This document shows positions 1 through 5,051 of a stretch of 5,867 nucleotides of DNA, piece after piece. The position numbers and the translations under genes are program-made. Origin of the DNA: Oscillospiraceae bacterium (GTDB lineage Bacteria > Bacillota > Clostridia > Oscillospirales > Ruminococcaceae); NCBI GenBank assembly GCA_016295545.1, contig JAEDLA010000100.1:1-5867 (forward strand). Direction: 5' to 3'. The notes beneath the pieces were generated by a model. It was not told the origin of the DNA. It ran no database searches and worked only from the letters and a program-made list of their open reading frames with translations. Positions within the stretch are counted from its first letter, which is position 1. Each line of letters starts with the position of its first letter.

Positions 1-189
1 CGTGAAATTCTGGATTCAGGGGAATGTTATAAGCTCAGTCAGCTTGAAATAAAAGGCGGCGATCTGCTCAGCTCCGGAATCAGCGGAAATGACATAAGCC
101 GTACCCTTAATGAGCTGCTTGACCTTGTGATTGAGGAAAAACTGGTAAATAACAGGGAAATTCTATTGAATTATGTGAATGGGAGGTAA
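1..189 (+). CDS. cca: CCA tRNA nucleotidyltransferase, C-terminal fragment
   Basis: This is a reading frame open from the window edge to a TAA at 187-189, so only the last 62 residues are present. The CCA-adding enzyme adds or repairs the 3' CCA of tRNAs in the cytoplasm. The visible tail matches the C-terminal helical domain of the bacterial enzymes: an 'LEIKGGDLLSSGISGNDISR' stretch (compare the family's 'L.I.G.DL...GI..G..I...L..LL..V'), then a helix with LNELLDLVIEE and a final 'NNREILLNYV'. The catalytic head lies outside the window. The last codons (181-186, GGGAGG) double as the ribosome binding site of the next gene, so the two are probably co-transcribed and translationally coupled. 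The identification rests on a short conserved tail. It is fairly secure for the family, but a related poly(A) polymerase-like protein cannot be excluded. Confidence 0.75.
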   Translation, partial: REILDSGECYKLSQLEIKGGDLLSSGISGNDISRTLNELLDLVIEEKLVNNREILLNYVNGR

Positions 190-192
190 AAT

Positions 193-936
193 ATGCCGGG
201 ATATATTCATTCGACTGAAAGCTTCGGTACTGTTGACGGACCGGGCGTTCGGTATGTTGTATTTTTTCAGGGGTGTCCGCTGAGATGCCTTTACTGCCAT
301 AATCCCGATACATGGGAGTTTTCCGGCGGAAGAAAGGTCACCGCTGAGGAGCTTATGGAGGAATATGATTCCTACAAGGAGTTCCTGAAATCCGGAGGAA
401 TAACTGCCACAGGAGGCGAACCAATGGCACAGCCGGAATTTCTGACTGAGCTGTTCTCGCTGGCAAAAAGCAGGGGAGTTCATACCTGCCTTGACACCTC
501 TGGAATAGTTTTTAATCCGGAAAATCATGAAAAGATTGATAAAATCATTGACTATACTGACCTTGTTATGCTGGATATTAAGCATATCGATGATGAGGAG
601 CACAAAAAGCTGACGGGTAAAAGCAATAAGAATATCCTTGCTTTTGCGGAGTACCTGAGAGACAGGAATATCCCTCTCTGGGTGCGTCACGTTGTAGTTC
701 CGGGAATTACCGACGACGAAAAGGAGCTTCTCGGACTGGGCAAATTCCTTGCAGGACTGACTAATCTCAAAGCGCTTGACGTTCTTCCTTACCATGATAT
801 GGGCAAGGTTAAGTATCAGAATCTTGGAATAGATTATCCCCTTAAAGATGTTGAGCCGCTGTCTAAGGAAAAGGCTATTGAGGCTCGTGATGTTATAATG
901 CGTGGAATCAAAGCTGCCCTGCATGGTGAGGCATGA
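193..936 (+). CDS. pflA: Pyruvate formate-lyase activating enzyme (radical SAM)
   Basis: This cytoplasmic radical SAM enzyme generates the glycyl radical on pyruvate formate-lyase, which converts pyruvate and CoA to acetyl-CoA and formate in anaerobic fermentation. The 247-residue protein is about the length of E. coli PflA (246). Visible motifs are the N-terminal GTVDGPGVR, the CX3CX2C cluster motif (C28, C32, C35, followed by HNPDTW), GGEP at 74-77 for SAM binding, DTSG at 101-104, LDIKH at 127-131, R165 in VRHVVVPG, and LPYHDMGK at 198-205. All are typical of PflA rather than of the longer activases with extra ferredoxin domains. The ATG at 193 is preceded by GGGAGG (181-186) with 6-nt spacing. 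The gene sits 3 nt downstream of cca, an unexpected partner; no pflB is seen in the window. A different glycyl radical partner is possible but less likely. Confidence 0.93.
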   Translation: MPGYIHSTESFGTVDGPGVRYVVFFQGCPLRCLYCHNPDTWEFSGGRKVTAEELMEEYDSYKEFLKSGGITATGGEPMAQPEFLTELFSLAKSRGVHTCLDTSGIVFNPENHEKIDKIIDYTDLVMLDIKHIDDEEHKKLTGKSNKNILAFAEYLRDRNIPLWVRHVVVPGITDDEKELLGLGKFLAGLTNLKALDVLPYHDMGKVKYQNLGIDYPLKDVEPLSKEKAIEARDVIMRGIKAALHGEA

Positions 937-1101
937 TACTATTTATAGTACAGGATAATCGGAATTCAGAGAAATATGAAGCTCTGATGCAGTAAAATCA
1001 CCATATTCTCCGGCTATAAAGCGAAAAAGAGACCTTTTTTATGTGAGAATTTGTGCACCATGACGGTAAATCCGCAAGCAGAAATTTTTTTCAAAAAACA
1101 C
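937..1101 (+). other. Spacer between pflA and rpmB with weak hairpins only
   Basis: I see no gene here. Immediately after the pflA stop is a 14-bp imperfect palindrome (937-950, TACTA/TAGTA arms with a TTTA loop), and TCAGAG (966-971) can pair with CTCTGA (982-987). AAAAAG (1024-1029) and CTTTTT (1034-1039) form a weak A/T hairpin whose 3' arm is itself the T run. None is a convincing terminator, so how the cca-pflA transcript ends is unclear. The 1024-1040 element is the best candidate, with low confidence. Confidence 0.4.
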
Positions 1102-1130
1102 TTGCATTTTTTCTCAGTATATGATATAAT
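1102..1130 (+). promoter_or_regulatory. Sigma-A-type promoter of rpmB
   Basis: The -35 is TTGCAT (1102-1107), followed by a 17-bp spacer and a perfect TATAAT -10 (1125-1130) preceded by TG one base upstream (1122-1123, extended -10). Transcription would start near 1137, giving a leader of about 38 nt before the rpmB ATG. This is visible directly, and a strong promoter is expected for a ribosomal protein gene. Confidence 0.85.
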
Positions 1131-1174
1131 AATCATGTTGTAAATTTTTGATTGAGGTAAGGAGGTGCAGCCTA

Positions 1175-1360
1175 ATGGCAAAATGTGATATCTGCGGTAA
1201 GGGCGTTACTTTTGGAATTAAGGTTTCTCACTCACACAGACGTACAAACAGAACATGGAAGCCGAACGTTAAGCGTGTTAAGGCTATCGTCAAGGGTACT
1301 CCTTGTCATATCTACGTATGCTCAAGATGCCTGCGTTCAGGTAAAGTTGAAAGAGCTTAA
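1175..1360 (+). CDS. rpmB: Large-subunit ribosomal protein bL28
   Basis: The 61-residue basic protein is a component of the 50S ribosomal subunit. It starts MAKCDICGKG and has the family core VSHSHRRTNRTWKPN (residues 17-31) followed by a KRVKAIVKG strand. Two Cys pairs, C4/C7 and C49/C52, form a zinc-ribbon-like set, so this is the zinc-binding (C+) form of L28. In bacteria that also carry a cysteine-free paralogue, that paralogue is often controlled by zinc availability; none is seen in this window. The ATG at 1175 is chosen because AAGGAGGTG (1159-1167), a near-perfect Shine-Dalgarno, precedes it with 7-nt spacing. An upstream in-frame TTG at 1148 would place that site inside the coding region and add residues foreign to the family. 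The gene has its own promoter and terminator, so it is probably monocistronic. Confidence 0.96.
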   Translation: MAKCDICGKGVTFGIKVSHSHRRTNRTWKPNVKRVKAIVKGTPCHIYVCSRCLRSGKVERA

Positions 1361-1384
1361 TTTAACGTGAATGAAAATCATTAT

Positions 1385-1416
1385 GAGCGTCCGGTTGCGG
1401 GCGCTCTTGATTTTTT
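1385..1416 (+). terminator. Intrinsic terminator after rpmB
   Basis: GAGCGTCCG (1385-1393) pairs with CGGGCGCTC (1398-1406) as a 9-bp stem with one G-T wobble and a GTTG loop. It is followed by TTGATTTTTT (1407-1416). It begins 24 nt after the rpmB stop and ends only 18 nt before the start codon of the next gene. Confidence 0.9.
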
Positions 1417-1434
1417 AGAGGGAAAAGGCATATT

Positions 1435-2238
1435 ATGAAAATCATGGGATTGAATTTTAACTGCCGGAGCATGAATTTACAGGTTGAACGCCGTTCAAAT
1501 GAGTTTTTTTTTGTTTACATGAAAACACCGTCGGTTCTGTCTATTAAAGGAAATGAAAAGAGCTGTCCGGAAAATACTGCGGTTATATGCAGCCCTGAGA
1601 TGACTGTCAATTTTAAACCGTCACCCTCGGAGGAGCTTGTTTTCGACCGTATATGCTTCAAAATGAATCAGTCAGACCAGCAGTACCTGAATTATCTTGA
1701 TATTCCTGCTGACACACCGCTTTGTCTCAGGGAGGATACTGTTATCCGCAGTCTGATGAAGTGCTTACAGCTGGAAACAGTACGAATCGGAGAGCATTCG
1801 GGGGAATTTTTGGAGTACGGACTTCGAATGATGCTTATAAATATCAGCAGTCAGCTTCACCGCAGGGAGATTTCAGAGGAGATTGAAATTCCGCATTTTG
1901 CAAAGCTTCAGAGCCTGCGCAGAAAAATCTATGCTCAGCCTGTAAATAAGTGGGAAATCAGCAGGATAGCGGAAGAAATGAATATCAGCCGAACCTATTT
2001 TCACCGCATATATTCAAAGGCTTTCGGTGTGACTTTTATGCAGGACGTTATTAACAGCCGTCTTGCCGCAGCTGCTGATATGCTGACCGGTACAAACCGT
2101 TCAGTAAGCTATATTGCAGAAAAATGCGGATATGACAGCGATTCCTATTTTATGCGGCAGTTCAGGAAGCACTATGGCTGTACGCCTACCGAATACCGCA
2201 GACGCTGTATTGCGGAAAACGGTTATATTGATGAATAG
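1435..2238 (+). CDS. AraC-family transcriptional regulator
   Basis: The 267-residue predicted DNA-binding protein has the usual AraC layout. Residues about 1-145 form an N-terminal region rich in beta strands, probably a cupin-like sensor domain, without a motif that reveals its ligand. Residues about 160-257 are the double helix-turn-helix: the first HTH spans WEISRIAEEMNISRTYFHRI (173-192) and the second SVSYIAEKCGYDSDSYFMRQ (223-242), ending in the family signature FRKHYGCTPTEYRR. Length is normal for the family. The ATG at 1435 follows AAAAGG (1423-1428) at 6 nt; an in-frame ATG at 1444 has poorer spacing. There is no room for a promoter between the rpmB terminator and this start, so it may depend on read-through or on a weak promoter inside rpmB. 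A run of nine T (1504-1512) encodes FFF near the N-terminus. The target genes cannot be read from the sequence; neighbouring genes are only candidates. Confidence 0.88.
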   Translation: MKIMGLNFNCRSMNLQVERRSNEFFFVYMKTPSVLSIKGNEKSCPENTAVICSPEMTVNFKPSPSEELVFDRICFKMNQSDQQYLNYLDIPADTPLCLREDTVIRSLMKCLQLETVRIGEHSGEFLEYGLRMMLINISSQLHRREISEEIEIPHFAKLQSLRRKIYAQPVNKWEISRIAEEMNISRTYFHRIYSKAFGVTFMQDVINSRLAAAADMLTGTNRSVSYIAEKCGYDSDSYFMRQFRKHYGCTPTEYRRRCIAENGYIDE

Positions 2239-2271
2239 CTTTCTTCGACCGACGGAGAAAGCTTTTATTTT
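2237..2271 (+). terminator. Intrinsic terminator overlapping the araC-family stop codon
   Basis: AGCTTTCTTCG (2237-2247) pairs with CGGAGAAAGCT (2253-2263) as an 11-bp stem with one wobble and a 5-nt ACCGA loop. The T-rich tract TTTATTTT follows (2264-2271). The stem starts within the TAG stop codon, so transcription is predicted to end right after the gene. This separates the regulator from the downstream fusion gene. Confidence 0.88.
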
Positions 2272-2303
2272 GCCCTTATTATTGCAGATATTTGAAAAAG
2301 CAT

Positions 2304-2325
2304 GGGGTGTAATAAAAGTTACCCC
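2304..2325. repeat. Imperfect inverted repeat upstream of the fusion gene promoter
   Basis: GGGGT (2304-2308) and ACCCC (2321-2325) are inverted arms separated by 12 A/T-rich bases. The pairing can be stretched to TAA/TTA with a 2-nt bulge. The element lies about 33 bp upstream of the -35 box, a position compatible with a protein binding site such as an operator for the neighbouring AraC-type regulator. No conserved operator is recognised, so the role is inference. Confidence 0.35.
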
Positions 2326-2357
2326 TTTAAAGCTGTAAATTTTTTGCTGTTCCTGTA

Positions 2358-2386
2358 TTGACAAATTTCGTGGGGAATGATATAAT
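2358..2386 (+). promoter_or_regulatory. Consensus extended -10 sigma-A promoter of the fusion gene
   Basis: A perfect TTGACA (2358-2363), a 17-bp spacer and a perfect TATAAT (2381-2386) with TG at 2378-2379 are visible. The predicted start near 2393 gives a leader of about 198 nt before the ATG at 2591. An unregulated promoter this close to consensus would be very strong. For a metabolic enzyme this suggests that control is exerted downstream, in the leader or by a repressor. Confidence 0.9.
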
Positions 2387-2402
2387 TTAAAATGTATAGG
2401 CA

Positions 2403-2463
2403 CAGTCTGCAAAGAAGCGGCTGTTCTCGTTTCAGGCAAAGTCAGTCTGCCGTCCGTCGGCTG
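2403..2463 (+). repeat. Bipartite direct repeat, two copies with 40-bp period
   Basis: CAGTCTGC, seven variable bases and CGGCTG occur at 2403-2423 and again at 2443-2463: 14 of 14 constant positions are identical and the gap length is identical. The first copy lies about 10 bp downstream of the predicted transcription start. The 40-bp period is close to four helical turns, so both copies would face the same side of the DNA, which fits a dimeric or cooperative regulator. A degenerate third partner with CGGCTG at 2517-2522 has a different gap. The repeat could equally arise from RNA structure in the leader. Confidence 0.6.
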
Positions 2464-2571
2464 CTGCGGTAAAATTACCTCTGAAGGCTTTTATGGGTTA
2501 CCTTTGCAGGAATTTACGGCTGAAACGTATCTGCAGGCTATATACTTCACAAGGGCTGCGGAAATTTTTTT
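2406..2571 (+). promoter_or_regulatory. Candidate structured leader (attenuator or riboswitch-like), class unknown
   Basis: By hand folding, TCTGCAAAG (2406-2414) pairs with CTTTGCAGG (2502-2510). AAGC (2415-2418) pairs with GCTT (2487-2490) and TTTCAG (2430-2435) with CTGAAG (2481-2486), giving nested helices. They enclose two small hairpins, GCCG/CGGC (2449-2461) and GGTA/TACC (2468-2479). A hairpin TACG/CGTA (2515-2529) follows, then the terminator-like hairpin listed separately. The alternative helix AGTCTGCA (2404-2411) with TGCAGGCT (2532-2539) is incompatible with both the closing helix and the terminator. That mutually exclusive choice is how transcription attenuators work. I recognise no T-box, SAM, TPP, cobalamin, FMN, glycine or tetrahydrofolate core. 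The pairings are visible; the function is inferred, without covariation support. Confidence 0.4.
2530..2571 (+). terminator. Candidate leader terminator just before the Shine-Dalgarno
   Basis: TCTGCAG (2530-2536) pairs with CTGCGGA (2556-2562) with one G-T wobble. A mismatch and two further pairs (2538-2539 with 2553-2554) lie inside. The hairpin is followed by AA and seven T (2565-2571), and the ribosome binding site starts 2 nt later. The loop is rather long, so it would be weaker than the gene-end terminators in this window. That fits a conditional terminator but also leaves room for chance. Confidence 0.42.
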
Positions 2572-2590
2572 GAAAGGAAGATTGCTTTTT

Positions 2591-4888
2591 ATGAGTGAGA
2601 AAATTGTTGACCCTGAAAATAAAATAAAAGAGGTCGCTGAGCGAATTAAGGCTGTGCGTGAATCTGTGGGATTTTCTCCGGAAGAAATTGCAGCTAAGAC
2701 GGATATAAGTCTTGATGAATATACCGCCTACGAAAGCGGAAACAAGGATTTCAGCTTTACATTTATCTATAAATTCGCCAATGCCTGCGGCGTTGAGATA
2801 ACCGACATTATGGAGGGTGTAAGTCCAAGCCTCAGCAGATACAACCTTACAAGACGAGGCGGAGGTATTCCGATTGCAAGGCGTGCAGGCTTCCGCTATG
2901 AGAGACTTGCTCCTCTTTTCAAGAATAAAATTGCTGAGCCGTTCCTTGTAACTATCCCTTATGTTGACGAGACAACTCGTGGAAACCATGCAAGTGTTCA
3001 CAAGGGACAGGAATTTGATATAGTTATAAAAGGTACTCTCATGGTGAAGATAGGCAACAATATTGAGGAGCTTCACGAGGGCGATGTTATTTACTATAAC
3101 AGCGGCGAGGAGCACGACGTCTGGGCAGGCGGCGGAGAGGAATGTACTATTTACGCCGTTGTTATGGACGCTAATCCGCATAAATCCAAGACCATTGAGG
3201 CTGTTGACCTGCCGGTTGTTACAAACTTTGAGCTTGCAGGAATTGAGAATCCTATTTCTGATAAGTTTGTCAGGGTTACAACAGATAAAAACGGCACTAT
3301 GACAGATATTGAGTATTTCAATGAGGAGGATTTTAACTTCGGCTTTGATATTGTTGACGGAATGGCTGAAAAGTGTCCGGACAAGCTGGCTCTGCTTTAC
3401 GTTTCAAATGAAATGGAGGAACGCCGCTTTACCTTTGCTGATATTAAGAAATACTCAAATATGACAGCTAATTACTTCAAGTCCCTTGGCATTAAAAAGG
3501 GCGACCGTGTAATGCTGGTGCTCAAAAGACATTACCAGTTCTGGTTCTCTATCATTGCGCTTCATAAGCTGGGAGCTATCGTTATTCCGGCAACAAATCT
3601 TCTTGTTGAAAAGGACTTCAAATACCGCTTTGATGCAGCCGGAGTATCAGCTATCGTATGTACTGCTGACGGAGATGTTGCTCATCAGGCTGAGCTTGCA
3701 GCAGCAACCTGTGATTATCCTATCCTGAAAATCATTGCTCACGGTGAGCGTGAGGGCTGGCGCAGCTTTGACAAGGAAATGTACGAGCAGAGCGATGTAT
3801 TTGAAAAACCCTCCCGTGAGGACGGTGCTTTCGGTTCAGATCCCATGCTTATGTTCTTTACATCAGGTACAACCGGCTATCCGAAAATCGCAATGCATAA
3901 TCATAAGTATCCTCTCGGACACTTTATTACAGCACGTTACTGGCACAACGTTGATCCAAACGGCATTCACTTTACTATTTCTGATACAGGCTGGGGCAAG
4001 GCTCTCTGGGGCAAGCTGTACGGTCAGTGGATGAGTGAGACTGCTGTTATGGTTTATGACTTCGAGAAGTTTGATGCACATAAGATACTTCCCATGTTCA
4101 AGAAGTACAATATCACTACATTCTGCGCACCGCCTACAATGTACCGCTTTTTTATCAAGGAGGACCTTTCCAAGTACGACCTCAGCTCTATCAAGTACGC
4201 TACAGTTGCCGGCGAGGCTCTTAATCCGGAGGTTTACTATCAGTTCCTCAAGGCTACCGGTGTTAAGCTTATGGAGGGCTTCGGCATGACCGAAACTACT
4301 CTTTCTATCGGAAACTTTGTGGGAATGTCTGCAAAGCCCGGTTCTATGGGCATACCGAGTATTCTTTATGATGTTGATATTGTCGATTCTGACGGCAACA
4401 GCGTCAAGGACGGCGAAACAGGTGAAATCGTTATCCGTACTGATAAGAAGTGTCCCTGCGGTCTGTTTATGGGATATTACCAGGACGAGGAGAGAACTAA
4501 GGAAGCATGGCACGATGATGTTTACCACACCGGAGATACTGCATGGCGTGACGAGGACGGCTATTTCTGGTATGTGGGCAGAGTTGATGACCTTATCAAG
4601 TCCTCCGGCTACAGAATCGGACCATTCGAGATTGAAAGCGTAATCATGGAGCTTCCCTATGTTTTAGAGTGTGCAGTTACAGCTGCTCCTGACGAGATAA
4701 GAGGACAGGTAGTAAAGGCAACTATCGTTCTCACAAAGGGAACAGAGGGGACTGATGAGCTGAAAAAAGAGATTCAGACCTATGTAAAGAAGCATACTGC
4801 GCCATATAAATATCCGAGAATCGTTGAATTCCGTGACGAGCTTCCAAAAACTATAAGCGGAAAGATTCGCAGAGTTGAGCTTAAGTGA
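2591..4888 (+). CDS. Xre-HTH / cupin / acyl-CoA synthetase fusion protein
   Basis: The 765-residue protein has three modules. Residues about 12-68 are an Xre-type helix-turn-helix (IKAVRESVGFSPEEIAAKTD onward). Residues about 115-195 are a cupin barrel with likely metal ligands H137, E141 and H175; the usual first His of the HxH motif is S135. Residues about 240-765 are a full-length ANL-superfamily acyl-CoA synthetase, closest in pattern to acetyl/medium-chain enzymes. It shows the P-loop TSGTTGYPK (424-432), GFGMTETT (563-570), HTGD (646-649), GR (663-664) and the catalytic lysine K758 in PKTISGKIRR. It should activate a carboxylic acid with ATP to an acyl-AMP and then an acyl-CoA in the cytoplasm; the substrate is unknown. 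The ATG at 2591 follows AAAGGAAG (2573-2580); an in-frame TTG at 2504 lacks a ribosome binding site and lies in the leader. HTH-cupin regulators are usually separate small proteins, so an autoregulatory role is plausible. The gene looks monocistronic. Confidence 0.93.
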   Translation: MSEKIVDPENKIKEVAERIKAVRESVGFSPEEIAAKTDISLDEYTAYESGNKDFSFTFIYKFANACGVEITDIMEGVSPSLSRYNLTRRGGGIPIARRAGFRYERLAPLFKNKIAEPFLVTIPYVDETTRGNHASVHKGQEFDIVIKGTLMVKIGNNIEELHEGDVIYYNSGEEHDVWAGGGEECTIYAVVMDANPHKSKTIEAVDLPVVTNFELAGIENPISDKFVRVTTDKNGTMTDIEYFNEEDFNFGFDIVDGMAEKCPDKLALLYVSNEMEERRFTFADIKKYSNMTANYFKSLGIKKGDRVMLVLKRHYQFWFSIIALHKLGAIVIPATNLLVEKDFKYRFDAAGVSAIVCTADGDVAHQAELAAATCDYPILKIIAHGEREGWRSFDKEMYEQSDVFEKPSREDGAFGSDPMLMFFTSGTTGYPKIAMHNHKYPLGHFITARYWHNVDPNGIHFTISDTGWGKALWGKLYGQWMSETAVMVYDFEKFDAHKILPMFKKYNITTFCAPPTMYRFFIKEDLSKYDLSSIKYATVAGEALNPEVYYQFLKATGVKLMEGFGMTETTLSIGNFVGMSAKPGSMGIPSILYDVDIVDSDGNSVKDGETGEIVIRTDKKCPCGLFMGYYQDEERTKEAWHDDVYHTGDTAWRDEDGYFWYVGRVDDLIKSSGYRIGPFEIESVIMELPYVLECAVTAAPDEIRGQVVKATIVLTKGTEGTDELKKEIQTYVKKHTAPYKYPRIVEFRDELPKTISGKIRRVELK

Positions 4889-4923
4889 TTTTTTAACTGT
4901 CCGTAATGAGCTATAAGCATTTT

Positions 4924-4960
4924 AATCCCCCTGCAGAATTTGTCTGCAGGGGGATTTATA
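4924..4960 (+). terminator. Strong hairpin terminator after the fusion gene
   Basis: A perfect 14-bp stem (4924-4937 with 4943-4956) holds a run of five C paired with five G and the palindromic CTGCAG, with a 5-nt ATTTG loop. The following tract (TTATAATAG) is only moderately T-rich, but the stem is exceptionally stable. It lies 35 nt after the stop codon. The stem may also stabilise the 3' end of the message. Confidence 0.85.
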
Positions 4961-4986
4961 ATAGTATAAAATAAATAAAAAAGTAC

Positions 4987-5020
4987 TTGCTTTTTGTAAA
5001 AATGTGTGTTATTATATAAT
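4987..5020 (+). promoter_or_regulatory. Probable promoter of the CAP-dockerin gene
   Basis: TTGCTT (4987-4992) is followed after 17 bp by TATTAT (5010-5015). A perfect TATAAT overlaps at 5015-5020, but with a 22-bp spacer from that -35, or 15 bp from TTGTAA (4994-4999). The exact -10 in use is therefore uncertain. The resulting leader is short, about 25-30 nt, and includes the ribosome binding site AGAGAGGTGG (5031-5040). Confidence 0.65.
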
Positions 5021-5051
5021 CACAAGATACAGAGAGGTGGTTGAGTTGAGA

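Larger units (their letters stand above)
2239..2590 (+). other. Non-coding region upstream of the acyl-CoA synthetase fusion
   Basis: These 352 nt hold no credible gene. In order they contain the terminator of the AraC-family gene, an imperfect inverted repeat (2304-2325), a consensus promoter (2358-2386), a leader of about 198 nt with a direct repeat and a proposed attenuator, and a Shine-Dalgarno AAAGGAAG (2573-2580). A 26-codon frame from the ATG at 2392 sits at the predicted transcription start with no ribosome binding site and is not called. Confidence 0.8.

Noticed and set aside
163..924. Long minus-strand open frame opposite pflA
   Set aside because: It lies entirely over a well-identified gene, has no ribosome binding site or family resemblance, and is explained as the antisense shadow of pflA codons.
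937..950. Palindrome after the pflA stop as an intrinsic terminator
   Set aside because: The stem is short and A/T-rich and no T tract follows.
2392..2472. Small ORF of 26 codons (arginine-rich) in the leader of the fusion gene, considered as a leader peptide
   Set aside because: Its ATG coincides with the predicted transcription start, there is no Shine-Dalgarno, and the codons show no run of one amino acid expected for classical attenuation.
2504..2590. N-terminal extension of the fusion protein from a TTG at 2504
   Set aside because: No ribosome binding site precedes it, the extra 29 residues belong to no domain, and the ATG at 2591 has a well-spaced AAAGGAAG.
2393..2590. Leader as a T-box or other well-known riboswitch
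   Set aside because: The conserved T-box sequence (GGTGG.ACCGCG) and the cores of SAM, TPP, FMN, cobalamin, glycine and c-di-GMP classes are not visible, so no known class is assigned.
3863..4528. Minus-strand open frame of 221 codons inside the synthetase gene
   Set aside because: It mirrors the coding frame of the AMP-binding domain, with no recognisable domain or initiation signals.
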